This document shows positions 11,655 through 22,600 of a DNA stretch of 64,000 nt, one piece after another. The stretch comes from Syncephalis plumigaleata (lineage: Eukaryota > Zoopagomycota > Zoopagomycetes > Zoopagales > Piptocephalidaceae), in contig JAIXMF010000020.1 in NCBI GenBank assembly GCA_025201365.1, positions 186,001-250,000 on the forward strand. The letters are read 5' to 3'. The position numbers were made by a program, and so were the translations under genes. Each line of letters opens with the position of its first letter. Position 1 is the stretch's first letter. A model generated the notes under the pieces. The model was not told the origin of the DNA, made no database searches, and saw nothing but the letters and a program-made list of their open reading frames with translations.

Positions 11655-12884
11655 CTAGTAGACACAGCTATCCATGGTACTTGCTTTCCCGCGAGTAGTC
11701 AAGCTATCTGGATCACTCTCCAAATAGTCGATGGCAGTCAATACTTGTATGTTGTCATTCTTTTCTACTTGTGAGATATTCGACGATTGCTGACGCGCTA
11801 CTTGAATACGCGAATTGCGATACACCTGTAGCACATAATAGTTGTACGGCAGGATAGGCTACACCATATTGTATCAGCAATACGGCGATGTAAGCCCATT
11901 GTGTACGAGCAATCACATCGCTCAATATGCTGGTGGGCATGGTCACTCCCCAGATAACGACTTTAATCCCTAATAAAGCAAAGAATATATTCCTAAAGCT
12001 TCTCGCTGCTTGTTTCTCGCTGCTAATGTCGTGTGATTTGAATGTGCTGCGATTGGCGTAAATCCTTAGTATTCGATAGAAGCCGCAACAATAATAAATA
12101 GTGGCACACGAGATCATTGCATCAATCGTGATGGCATAGATGTTATGACATGTAATGAGAATGCTCGCCATCTCTTCATAGTGATGTTGTTCGGCCCACC
12201 CGATCACTCCACTTAGAATGAGTACGGGGACTAGACTGAGAAATACGAAATAAACATTAATACAATTGCTCACTCGAAGGGATGGCACGTAGATGGTGCA
12301 TGGATGCAATTTACTTGCTATGGCACATCTGCCGCTGCTATACTATCACTGTGATTTGCTTGGTTGACCGTATTCTGTCGAGATCTATAACCGAAGCTGG
12401 ATCGATGCACGAACACAGAGGGTATATGACAGGTAATACCGGTGACCGCAAGTACGCCTATCACAGGTATGGTAGCTGTGCGAGGTCATTCATAAGACGA
12501 TAGAATATCGGGCTGCTGGGGGTCAGTTAATATGATAGTGTAGCGTACTGTGCGTATCAATAAATTAGCCGTCAATCCTATCATGAATATATCCACGGGT
12601 TTTGGCACGTAATAGCCATCGACATAACGAAACGGTGAAGTGGATAAACGATGACGATATCGATAATAAAGTACGGCAATGTACAACACACATACTACCA
12701 CGGTTACGAGTAAACACGTTAAATTGATGTAGAAATACGTTTGATGGGGTTCACAATTGAATTCGTTCAGCGCTGTTGTAGAGCACACCATACTTCTTGG
12801 TGCTCGGTCCGTATTAGATGAAGCACGAGAAATTGATAATATAAACGAGATGGTATCGAGATAGTTTGTATCATAAACTGACAA
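11655..12884 (-). CDS. Seven-transmembrane receptor-like protein, family unknown (frame interrupted)
   Basis: Seven hydrophobic helices can be followed: YINLTCLLVTVVVCVLYIAV, DIFMIGLTANLLIRTVRYTI, IPVIGVLAVTGITCHI, NVYFVFLSLVPVLILSGVIG, IYAITIDAMISCATIYYCCG, FFALLGIKVVIWGVTMPTSI and WAYIAVLLIQYGVAP. A short N-terminal segment precedes them and a ~60-residue hydrophilic tail follows, ending at 11655. The layout is that of a G-protein-coupled receptor, but I see no motif assigning it to a known fungal class. The frame changes near 11855 and 12318, each fitting one lost base in CCC or GG, and is also interrupted near 12478. The start is uncertain: the first in-frame ATG is close to 12797, while the open frame begins at 12884. 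It follows BCKDHA on the same strand. Confidence 0.5.
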
Positions 12885-13399
12885 GGATTCCTAGTTAAGA
12901 AAGACAGGCATTCGAGTGTTATTGTTGAGACAAATTAGATGAACAGGAATGAGCAAAAATAGCATACAGTAATGTGAATTGCTGTGCTTAACTGGTTTTC
13001 CTAGTAGCACGAAGAAAAGGCCCAAGGAACGGAGATAGCTGTCATGCCGGTTATTACCATCATCAGGTGAACGGTTCTCTACCGACTTGTCACCGATACA
13101 GGTAAGCATGACTGCATTGTTTATTAAGTGAAATGGTGCGACTCCTTACAAATAAAAATAGTCATTATTTATTAATAAAAGTTAACAAACTTACTAATGG
13201 GAACATCAACAAAAGGTAAGAGGGTATTATAATGAATGGCATTAATAAAAGTCAATGAATTTATTAATAATGAATTTTATTTTTTTGTTTAGTACAATGG
13301 TTTATTGTACGATACATACACACATGCGTTGTTGACACATTAATCACTTTAATATTGGTTCCATTTTGATGTAATATATCAGTCAAAGATTTATTAAAG
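12885..13399. other. AT-rich intergenic stretch with TTAATAAAAGTTAAC-type sequence
   Basis: About 500 bp. An open frame at 12891-13109 (minus) has a hydrophobic stretch but no support; it could be an upstream exon of the seven-helix gene. At about 13165-13270 there are copies of the AT motif TTAATAAAAGTTAAC and relatives, the same motif that builds the element at 37.6-39.05 kb. Confidence 0.4.
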
Positions 13400-13861
13400 T
13401 TAGCTGGAAAATAATACGGTCCAGTAACGATTAGTAGATCCCAGTGTATTAGTTCCTAGCCCTATGTGGTTAACGTTTCCCTTTAATAATGGTTCGGCTT
13501 CTTCTCTTCCTTTAAAAAAGTCGGCAAGCGTTAATTCATCAGTTCCCATAAAAAACTCCATTTTGAATGCGTTGTTTAAAGTTTCCTGACATGCTTGATC
13601 CACCGAAGCTAAGGGTTGAGGAGGAAAAGCTAAATCCCAATACGCACTTAGACCACTAGCAAGTTGTCTACTATTAGTTTCAGCTAAAGCATTAAGACAA
13701 GGTGATAAGCTTAATGGACCAAGTCCACGTTCTTTTCTCATATTATTAAATATCTCCAATGCAGCTTGTAGGTTATCAGAGCCATAACCACCTTGTGGAA
13801 CTGGCAGTGCCGAGACGAACGCGACAAAGAGTGCAAGGACGATAAGGACGAGGAAACGCAT
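13400..13861 (-). CDS. Small secreted CAP-like (SCP/PR-1 family) protein, divergent
   Basis: A 153-residue single-exon protein. The start MRFLVLIVLALFVAFVSA is a strong signal peptide, cut probably near SALP. The mature part begins with LEIFNNMRKERGLGPLSLSP and continues CLNALAETNSRQLASGL, which fits helix 1-2 of a CAP domain (usually HNxxRxxxGxxPLxxxxxLxxxAxxxA). The final GLGTNTLGSTNRYWTVLF matches the C-terminal CAP strand (GVGxxxxGxxYWTxxF). The two canonical CAP histidines are not where expected. CAP proteins are extracellular and often bind sterols or lipids; whether this one does is unknown. Two Cys residues (about positions 55 and 91) could form a disulfide. Confidence 0.6.
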   Translation of the reverse strand: MRFLVLIVLALFVAFVSALPVPQGGYGSDNLQAALEIFNNMRKERGLGPLSLSPCLNALAETNSRQLASGLSAYWDLAFPPQPLASVDQACQETLNNAFKMEFFMGTDELTLADFFKGREEAEPLLKGNVNHIGLGTNTLGSTNRYWTVLFSS

Positions 13862-14324
13862 CTTGATGGATGAGGTTGACAGAGAAGTAGTACACTTGAC
13901 TGATTGATATGTGGAATAGGACCGGCCTATTGACGAATAAACAGCGATAGTAGAGAATACAATGATCTGTTCAACAGATAGAATAAGAGACGGGTAGAAT
14001 AAGAGACGAGTAGAATGAGTAAGGTTAACGATACTAGCGTGATTGTCGGTGGACTATTTGTACTAGCGAGAAAGCACATGGTGATATGTTCAGGTAAATG
14101 AACGTTATGGTTACACTGCATGCCATTCTACTGCACTCCTGTTTGGTATGTCACATTGCAAGCTTCTGAAACATGCACACATACACACCTATGCTGTGCT
14201 GTGCTGTAAGGTAACATAGTATTTGCCACTCCATCGTGACACTACACATGTAAAATGAGAGTATACGAGAACATACAAATGTGGATTTAATAAAATATAA
14301 CAATGTGCAAGCAGAAGGATGATG
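13862..14324. other. Intergenic stretch upstream of the CAP-like gene
   Basis: About 460 bp carrying the CAP-like gene promoter (read leftward) and the 3' region of the next gene. Short TGTGC/TGCTG repeats occur near 14188-14203. No RNA gene or coding exon is evident. Confidence 0.4.
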
Positions 14325-15869
14325 TTAAAGATTTAGATTTGAGATTATTTGTAGTGTGCTGCGTTTGTTGGCATCAGGTCCGCCTTGGACTTCAAATAAA
14401 TCGGACGCCAAGTAGAATAGCTCAATACGCTGTCGGAATGCCTCGAGCTCGGCGAGTCGTGCATTCGTGAACATATTGTAATTTGATGCTCGACTGCTAT
14501 TTACTGATATATCGACATCGGTCTGGTTACCAGTATTAATCGCTGACGGAGCAAGATATCGTGTCGTTGATGTAGGTTGAGCATGCGAATTTGTTGATGC
14601 CTGCCGTGCCTTCATCTCGTCCATTTCCTCTCTTAGCTGCTGAAATGCCTCCAAGAGTGAATTCGGCATTCCAGGCACCTGTCTCTGTCGTGGATGTGGA
14701 TCATCAGCGAATTGTATCGTTGTATGTGAACGATTTGTTTGAATGGCTTCGCTATAAGTCGGTGGAATTGCCGGCGGCCTAGTACTTTCATGGGCGGCTT
14801 CTTCGATTTGATGCTCGAGAGCTGAATCGTGGCCCGGTGGATTATACTTGGGTGTACCCCATGCTGATCCAATAACCGCCACAGAGCGTGGTACTTTACT
14901 CAGAATTCGCTTGCGTAAAAAGAGCTGTTGCATGATACCCCATGGCTTTAATCGTTTTTGCCCGAATAGAAATGTAAACATATACAGTGCGATACTTAGT
15001 ACACCACCTAACGGAGGGAACATTTCGTACCATAACATGAGCGCTACACTTTCAATTGTTTTTACCTGATAAAGGTCGCGCTCGAAGTCAGGAAAGTTCA
15101 CCGATTGAATGTTGACTATCATTCGAGTGGGATGATCCCTAAGTGTTTCCACTTTAGTTTCGTATTTAGTCTCCACTTTTTTTCCATCAACGTTGTAATA
15201 TTGTTGTAGCTGAATATTTTTTTGCGTGCCCCATTGTACTTTTGTTGGTACTGCGCTGTCAATTAAATCAACGCCTACTAGTACACCCGAATCCCTCGCA
15301 TTTAATAGCTGATCTATATACTTTCTTTCAAGTATATATACCTTCATAGCTGTGTCGGTAGTTAAGTTTGTATTTCTTGTAAATGCAAATTGTATCTCAA
15401 AGAAATTGATATTATCTTCTTGGTCAGTGTTATTACGCCGTATACCAAGAGGAGTAAGAAGCCAGTTTTTTTTAGGTATAAAGTGCCATGCTTCCTGTGT
15501 TCGATTATCCACAGCGTTTCGCTTAGGATTATTGAATGGACCTGCAAAGATATCACGTCCCCATTTAACGCTGTACATATTACTTGTTAAATTAGAATTT
15601 GCTACAACTGGACGCCCTGTTTCATCGATTGAATTTCCTAATACATTATAGCTCTCTGGTACAAGAGAATAGTCGCATACAAATAAAACCCCAGGGATTT
15701 GAACTTTTTCAAGCTTATAGGAAACACGATATACATCATATGAATAGCAGTATTTGTAGATTTGAAAGAAAAGTACAGTTCCAAGGCAGCTAACTATAAG
15801 CAGTATGATAATAATACGAATTATAGTCAATCGTTTTGGTTCAAGTGGCGAAGAGAATATTTGCTTCAT
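14325..15869 (-). CDS. Two-helix membrane protein with coiled-coil tail, function unknown
   Basis: A 514-residue single-exon protein. Helix 1 (about residues 18-38, IIIILLIVSCLGTVLFFQIY) is followed by a ~230-residue region rich in N-glycosylation-type Asn (NLTS, NRT, NNT, NLTT), so it is probably lumenal or extracellular. Helix 2 (about residues 280-305) ends in FLFGQKRLKPWGIMQ, an arrangement I associate with uncharacterised membrane proteins of early-diverging fungi. The tail has PPAIPPTYSEAI (a PPxY-type motif, which in other proteins recruits WW-domain ubiquitin ligases) and a probable coiled coil around LLEAFQQLREEMDEMKARQ. I do not recognise a named family. The start codon abuts a tandem AAGAATGCTG-type repeat in the 5' region. 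Confidence 0.7.
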   Translation of the reverse strand: MKQIFSSPLEPKRLTIIRIIIILLIVSCLGTVLFFQIYKYCYSYDVYRVSYKLEKVQIPGVLFVCDYSLVPESYNVLGNSIDETGRPVVANSNLTSNMYSVKWGRDIFAGPFNNPKRNAVDNRTQEAWHFIPKKNWLLTPLGIRRNNTDQEDNINFFEIQFAFTRNTNLTTDTAMKVYILERKYIDQLLNARDSGVLVGVDLIDSAVPTKVQWGTQKNIQLQQYYNVDGKKVETKYETKVETLRDHPTRMIVNIQSVNFPDFERDLYQVKTIESVALMLWYEMFPPLGGVLSIALYMFTFLFGQKRLKPWGIMQQLFLRKRILSKVPRSVAVIGSAWGTPKYNPPGHDSALEHQIEEAAHESTRPPAIPPTYSEAIQTNRSHTTIQFADDPHPRQRQVPGMPNSLLEAFQQLREEMDEMKARQASTNSHAQPTSTTRYLAPSAINTGNQTDVDISVNSSRASNYNMFTNARLAELEAFRQRIELFYLASDLFEVQGGPDANKRSTLQIISNLNL

Positions 15870-15955
15870 GCTGAATATGCTAAGAATGCCAAGAGTGCTA
15901 AAAGTGCTAAGAATGCTGAATGCTAAGAGTGCTAAGAATGCTGAATGCTGAATAT
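15867..15955. repeat. Short tandem repeat, units like AAGAATGCTG / AAGAGTGCTA
   Basis: About nine 9-10 bp units (GCTAAGAATG, CCAAGAGTG, CTAAAAGTG and so on) run back to back immediately upstream of the 514-residue membrane-protein gene. Unit lengths and single bases vary, so it is a degenerate microsatellite likely to change length between strains. It would lie in the 5' untranslated region or core promoter. Confidence 0.75.
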
Positions 15956-17160
15956 ACTACTGTTTGCAATAAAAATGAGACTAAAGAATGCAATAGAAGT
16001 TTTTGTCGACTGGACAAGTGTGTTATCTATAGTTGTCAGTCAACTTAGGCCCATTGTAGTGATGGTATGGTTACACGGCATATCAATGCCGAATATAGAA
16101 AGAGAACAAAGAAATTCCAGTGGATTTATTGTAAAGCTGCCTGTCTATACAAATGAGTTGCAGATGGGCGCAAAGGTATTATGCAAATTCGACGAGGAGC
16201 TGCCATGCCAGGATGTTATGCTGGTATAACGGTGATGATAATGCTGCTCAAATTACTCAATGGTATTGAGATGCGTCTTAGCAAATGTAATTGGCTTGAT
16301 CTGTCATATATATAGGCAGAATGACATGGATGAGCAAGCAAGCAAGCGGTGAAAGAAGTCGTAAGTAATAGTCGCTTCTTTCAATTAATGTCATTCATAC
16401 AGCCAGTAATGGAGAAGGAGGAGAGTATGCATTGTCAGCCTTGACAAATAACACCATTATTAATGCTGCAGTTATTTCTTATAGCATGTTGAATAGTATC
16501 GCTTATAAATGAGAATGACTAAGATTTGATATCTGATGATCCATTACCGCAGTATTAGGTATATACATCAATATATATGTATGTATATAGTGGATTAACG
16601 TGTTGATGACGAGTAGTAACAGTGTATTATTGTCCAATTTATTAATTCATATAATAATAGTAATAACATCATCATCATGATGATGACATATCTTAGTATT
16701 GAATGACATCATTATTATTAGTATTATCGGAAACTATTCTATTTCCGGGGGGATAACGGATACTAGTGCGCTCTAGTGGTCGTCGGAAGGTAAGCGCGTA
16801 CCAATTGGCCAGTACGCGCTTAGGAAAAAGTGATCATGCCGAGCTTAGAAGGTAGTTGACGGAAATAACTGCCGATAATGCTCGGTAGACGTATGGACAA
16901 AAGGGGTGGGGTAATAGCACACACACTCATACACACATACACTCGTATACAAAAATATCCCGTGTCATTCCAAATAAATAGCACTGATAATGCTTGTCAG
17001 CCTGTTGTGTACTTTTATTTTTGTATTAATTTACTCGTGAAAATTAAGTTATAAAACGAGCCAACTGCCATCATTCGCGCCTAATCCATCAAGTACTTAT
17101 TTCGTATTCATTCTCTCGTTTAGTCTCCGTTTATCAATTGAATTATTTACCATCAAATCG
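15956..17160. other. Intergenic region, no gene recognised
   Basis: About 1.2 kb between divergently transcribed genes (membrane protein leftward, Ser-rich protein rightward). One open frame at 15945-16229 has no recognisable content. ATC/ATG triplet runs occur at about 16660-16685, and a somewhat GC-richer stretch with GCGCGTACC/AGTACGCGC lies at about 16770-16815 as an imperfect inverted pair. Confidence 0.4.
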
Positions 17161-18285
17161 ATGCAAAAGATATCGTTCTCAGATAGTTGGTTGCCTCGTC
17201 GTCGTGCATCTACGGCAACCATATCATCTTCCATTTCATCAACATCGACTACCACCATCAACATGGAAGTCGCGTCAATCAGTAGTAGTAATAGTAGTAG
17301 TCCAACTATCAGCAAGCGGACATCTCAACTACGTCGTCCAGCCAGCTTCAGTTCATTGTCTATGAGTAGCCACGGTAATGGCACTACTAAAGGGAATCCA
17401 GCTGCACCCGCTCCCACTCTCGTGTCTACCATTGTCTCGCGTGAAACTAAATCAACGCGTAGACAACTACTCGGTGAATCACATCGATTAGGCACGCGAT
17501 TGCGACAACTATTTCGTAAGTTTCCTGTCACACTGGCCACCATTGATGCTCGCGGTGAAGAAGAGGATGACGCAACCAATGTAAATCCCATTGATCATTC
17601 CGTACCCGACATTGATGATAGTTATACGTCAGCTGCATCAGCAAAGACGATGACGAAGTTGCCCAATAACAAAAATACACATTTACCACCACAAATACGC
17701 TGGGAAAAGCATGCTCATCGTCCAGCACGCCATTCATATTCCCGTAATAATAGCAGTAGTAGCAATGATAGTGGCCATTCCCGTTGGCATTTGACATGGC
17801 AACGCTCCCCACGTAATTCAACACAAGTGGGACAATTACCACGGGAGGATACATCGCAAAAGAACACGACAGCAACTCGTAGATTGTATAACATTTCATA
17901 TGCACGTCGATCAGAACCAACGGTAGCTGCTACGGATCTCTTCAACAATGAGTCATTACTAGGCAACAGGACGCTGAAGATTACTACTACAGCAAATGAT
18001 GGTGATGATGATGATGATGCAGATCATGATGACCTTCTAGCATTGCTACAATCATCTGTAAAGAATGCAAGGAATGCCTCATCCCGATCATCACCGATGC
18101 GCACGGATGTTCGTACTATTTTTATGGATCCAGCAGCAACATCATCATTGCCATCATCACCATCATCATCACATAGCAATGATTACGATAATAGCATGCC
18201 CATGTCATCATACTGTATTCAGGATGAAGATAAAGAATGGCTAGTGCAAATGGAGCCATATGACGATCTCATTCTTTCAAACTAA
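17161..18285 (+). CDS. Ser/Thr/Asp-rich disordered protein, function unknown
   Basis: A 374-residue single-exon frame starting MQKISFSDSWLPRRRAS. It is dominated by Ser/Thr runs, with basic patches (RRQLLGESHRLGTRLRQLFR), a His/Arg segment (KHAHRPARHSYSRNN), an acidic run GDDDDDADHDD and an ordered-looking end, QDEDKEWLVQMEPYDDLILS. The composition suggests an intrinsically disordered, heavily phosphorylated regulatory protein. I recognise no domain. Length, codon-like composition and a clear stop followed by AT-rich sequence favour a real gene. Alternatives include a transcriptional co-regulator or signalling scaffold; neither can be shown here. Confidence 0.6.
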   Translation: MQKISFSDSWLPRRRASTATISSSISSTSTTTINMEVASISSSNSSSPTISKRTSQLRRPASFSSLSMSSHGNGTTKGNPAAPAPTLVSTIVSRETKSTRRQLLGESHRLGTRLRQLFRKFPVTLATIDARGEEEDDATNVNPIDHSVPDIDDSYTSAASAKTMTKLPNNKNTHLPPQIRWEKHAHRPARHSYSRNNSSSSNDSGHSRWHLTWQRSPRNSTQVGQLPREDTSQKNTTATRRLYNISYARRSEPTVAATDLFNNESLLGNRTLKITTTANDGDDDDDADHDDLLALLQSSVKNARNASSRSSPMRTDVRTIFMDPAATSSLPSSPSSSHSNDYDNSMPMSSYCIQDEDKEWLVQMEPYDDLILSN

Positions 18286-19095
18286 CATTTATTTAGCATA
18301 ATCACATATATAATTATATATATGTATATATCTGTATTTTACTAACTGTATATCTATTCAAACTAAAGCATATCTCTTAATACTTAGCATTATTATTAGT
18401 AGTACACTTGCATTGTACTAATAAACATGAAAATAAACAATTTTGACATTACTAACTCACTAGTATAACACTAAGGACAATAAGGTAATTTGAATGAACT
18501 TATATATTTTTATTAACATTTACTTGTATATATGAATGATGATGACCATACACCTTGCTCTAACTGACAATACATCCTTCAATATGGTTCTAATAAATAT
18601 TTAATACATACCATAATATTCCTCATTACAAAATACATCGAATGAATATACTTGCATTGCTCTAGCTTCATTGTCATGCCATGAATAATCGGTGAGTGTC
18701 ATTGACATGCTTCATTTTCATTACCATACCAACTTATTCACTTTTCTCCTCTTTTATTACTGCTATTCCTTATGATTTCCTCCTATCTCTCCCTTACCTT
18801 TTGTTAATATTCAATATTATACGGGCAAAATACCGCACAGCATTAACGCTTTCGTCCACTTCAATATTTCGTCACAAGTGGAAATGGTTATGCGACGCGT
18901 TAAATATAAATCTTTACTCACCATTATCGACTGATGGATAAGATTTGTTTAATTTTATTAGTCAATAAAAGCATTATTTCCTCCTCCTCCTTTCTGTTGT
19001 CATTTGTCGAGATTCGCTGTTGTGGCTTGTTGTTCTTTTTTGTTATATCGTTTGGCTTCATTGTCCCTTGTTGTTCCTCTTCATCTACTATCGCT
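18286..19095. other. Intergenic region with one copy of a dispersed repeat
   Basis: About 800 bp between the Ser-rich gene and YOS1. The segment at about 18536-18715 is a diverged copy of the segment at about 39130-39315 (see repeat entries). The remainder is AT-rich, with a pyrimidine-rich stretch just before YOS1 that is probably its promoter and leader. Confidence 0.5.
18536..18715 (+). repeat. Dispersed repeat, copy A (partner near 39.13-39.32 kb)
   Basis: Read in the same direction, this segment shares an ordered series of words with about 39130-39315: ATGATGATGACCATACAC / ATGACGATGACCACACAC, ATTCCTCATTACAA / GTTCCTCATTTCAA, GAATGAATATACTTG / GAATGAATGCACTTG, and GGTGAGTGTCATTGACATG / GGCGAGTGTAATTGACATG. 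It is clearly related but diverged. There is no coding capacity and no visible terminal repeats. Confidence 0.7.
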
Positions 19096-19476
19096 ATGGC
19101 ATTATCTATCGGAAGTGTACTTTACGTGCTTCTTCTACTGATTAACTCGTTAGCCATTCTTAACGAGGAACGCTTTCTTGCTCCCAGTAAGTGTCGCGTT
19201 CTTCTCTCCTATATCTAATCTTATGGGTAATTAACCACTATCACTATTAGTTGGATGGGCATCGATACCGCAGGAACAGATCTACGCGCATGGTATTGGT
19301 CAATCGGTCAGCGTCAAGGCAAAAATCATTAACCTTGTAGCGGCTGTTCGAACATTACTACGTAGTAAGTAGCGCTGACAAACACGCTGTATCCTCTTGC
19401 TAATACACGTATAGTTCCATTGATTATCGTCAATGTTGTTGTTATCGTCTATGAACTTATCTTAGGATCGTGGTAG
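19096..19476 (+). CDS. YOS1: Yos1-like ER-Golgi transport membrane protein (IER3IP1 family)
   Basis: Three exons (19096-19186, 19251-19364, 19415-19476) encode about 88 residues: MALSIGSVLYVLLLLINSLA, then ILNEERFLAPIGWASIPQEQ, then KIINLVAAVRTLLRIPLIIV and a closing hydrophobic stretch ending GSW. The two-helix layout and the blocks LNEERFL-xIGW and VRTLLRIPLIIVN are those of Yos1/IER3IP1, an ER/COPII-vesicle protein that works with Yip1-Yif1 in ER-to-Golgi transport. Both introns are short (64 and 50 nt), with GTAAGT donors and clean exon phases. The gene converges on SF3B3, whose stop lies about 215 bp away. Confidence 0.9.
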
Positions 19477-19690
19477 AATACGCGTATTGCAGTTAGCATT
19501 GTTATTAGCCTCTACGATAAGACGCGACAATCATTTCTTTTTTGACGCAACATCATCGTTTCTATCTATACATTTATATAAATAGTACTCGTTTATGAAT
19601 CATTAACATCTAGTACAATTGAATAACAAATAGATGAATGAATGAATAGACATGTAAGGTAATATTTTATTCAGTGTAGACACATAAACA

Positions 19691-22600
19691 TTAGAACGCG
19701 ACTAGAGTGCGTATATCTTCGAGTTTCTTGGTAATCTCATTGGGAGTACGATCCAACTCATCAGCAATAGCTTGTTTCTTAGCGGGCGGTAATGCATTGA
19801 AATACTCGCATAGATCACCGTCAATAACATTCTAATCATCACCATCATAGTAGCAAAACAGCATATCCATCAGTCTATATCCGTATACTCATTCATAAAT
19901 CGTTGCACTCACCTTAACTGGAATGTAGGCACTACGATATGCCAGATGATCACGTCCGCAAAGAGGTGGTGCTTCATTACGCATGTGCAACTCCATCGCC
20001 TGGAAGAATTCAACGTCATCGCGCGACACAAATGGAATGAGTATGCCAACTGCACCACCCAGTGTAGTATAGAGTACGATATCACGTCCACCTGCCACGA
20101 GTGTGGCCTTCTCGATAGACGTGATCGTATCTCCTACATGGTAATTTGTCAAGTTCTTCAGTTTATGCGATGATCCATGAAGGTAGCCTCGCTCGTAAAT
20201 CAATCGATTACCAGTGGGATCATCTTCCACTTGATCGCTTATCTCTTGCGGTAATCGATTAACGAATAGATTGCCGAACTTGTCGCCGCCCACTACTGTA
20301 TCGAAATCGATCATCGCGGTGGCGGTTGTGTATCGCGGGATAGTATCATCGGCGAATATAATAAGACGATTCTCCAATGGCAAATAAGTGACGAAATGTA
20401 CCGATTCCTGTAGATCGCCCACAACAATACGATTGCCTTGCGTGTGTAGACTAACAATAGCTCGGGGGAATCCCTTTTTTGTTGTTCATATTCATGAGCA
20501 ATTACTATTATCACCGAGCATCATATACATCATACGCTTACCTTTACTTCTGATTTACGCAATAGTTTACGCTTGCCCAGATCGTAAATACGCAATGCAT
20601 TACCCACACCTACTAATAAACGATTATGGAATGGGATCATCACCTGTGGAATATCACTGATTTCTGTCTATAGATGATGAATGAATGAATGGTCTCTAGT
20701 ATTAGTATTAGTTTGACGATAACTCATAGAAATAAATACCTTGTGTACGAATTCAAGAGAAGTACCATCTTCCGAGAATTTATACAAATGAATGTAGCCC
20801 TTACGACATTTACGAGGTGCAATGGTCACATCAGCACCGGTACCCACGGCCAAATAGGTGATATCAGGTTGACCATGGAATACAATGGTAGATACGCTAT
20901 TATCCAGTTAGCATCGGTATAACTATCCGCATCGAATGTGTGTAGAGATGCTTGCTTGCTTAACTTACCTAAAGGCTGCTTCATTATCGGTTAGTTCGAT
21001 GACTTGCAAGGTCTCGCCCTCAAATGGTGACAATAATCGAATACACGATGCCCATTGACCGGATGGTGCTCGTAAATGGTTGAATAGTTCAGGTGGGAGA
21101 TCCAACACTTCTTGATCGACAATATCTCCTTCTGCTGACTAGACATCATTGTAACATCAACATCCATTGTATAGAAATAAATGATTGCTTACCTTTTCAT
21201 TAATGATTCGCTCTCGTTCAGCTGGCGAGTAGACACCATGCTCTGTCTCGATGACTACAAAATTACGTGAACCAGGATGAACGGTGAATCGTCGTGGTGT
21301 ATAATTCAAGGGAATGGATGCTTGATTGAATACAGTGCCCAATTTATCCAATGATAGAATACTGTACAAAGAATTAGTAGTCAAGCATAAGTATTATTCT
21401 ACTATTGCTGCCACTATTGCTTACCGTAATGTGTTGTCTGCAATCGCGACAATACCATCACCGCCCTGTGCACCCGACAAGAAACTGGAACCACACTCCA
21501 ATGCCGTGTAGGAGATGGGAACAAGTTGTGCCCGTGACTGGAAGGTATAACTGAGCCATGGCCTACTTGACAATGCAAGTATGGCCGATTGTCCTTGTAC
21601 GATAACAGGGAACAACTTAACGGGACGTGAACCCAAGAATCTATTATCATCATTGTTATTGTTAATAAAAGTATTGTCATGGTTATTAGTATTCTTACCG
21701 AAGTCGTGGATCAGTCATTTCACCTGTATGACTATCAAGTACAGTGCGTAGTAAGACACCATTACGTAGACCGATGGCGAGGAACAACGAGGCATGACTA
21801 CGATCCGACGATTGATCCACCATGGTAGTAATAATAAGTGATTCAGGTTGAGCATTCAATGCCTAATCATCACTAGTAAGTAATATATACAAATGACAAA
21901 CATGCAAGCCATTAGTCATTACCTGAATAGCCAACTCTTCAAAGCATCGATCCGGTTCTAGACTGAATATACGTACGGTTTGATCATCACAAGCAATCGC
22001 CTAATCCATCATCATAACAGCAGTATATACATTGTTACTAGCTGTATCCTACTAAATAGTCATCACTTACCAAGAATTGGAAGCGTACTCGACCCTCTGG
22101 TACTTCACCGAGTGTCAATCCTAATACATTGGCACCGGTGTTTAATCGTTCCTGATACTCGTTCAGTTGGCCATGCTCATCAAGTTCAAAGTAGACTAGT
22201 TCGCCCGTGTTGAGCGCTACAACTACTTGACGCTGATTAGCAGTACCCCTAACGATTAGTCGACCAGATGGTGGTTTCCATTCATTGACACGTTTATCCG
22301 CTAGAATGTGTCGTACACCCTCGGGATGCACTTGAATCATCGTGTCCTCGCCCATTTGACGAATAAATAGCGTGGGCGTACCAGGTAGCAACCCGCTATC
22401 CTGCACCTCCTCCACCGTTTCACCAATCGATAGCACGAGCGTGGCGTTAACGAACGACACGATAATATACGCGTCTGCCTCGTCGTCTTGACGTAGTTTC
22501 GTCGTCCAAATCGCTGTAGGACGACCGGGTAACTCGGTAACAGCCACTTCCGATATTTCTAGACCATGTCGAAGAATACGTAATGATGAGCGTGCACCAC

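Noticed and set aside
12891-13109. 72-residue frame with a hydrophobic segment
   Set aside because: Could be an upstream exon of the receptor-like gene, but I found no convincing splice pair joining it in frame.
16770-16815. GCGCGTACC / AGTACGCGC inverted pair as a structured RNA or binding site
   Set aside because: Short and imperfect, with no further conserved context visible; noted only in the intergenic entry.
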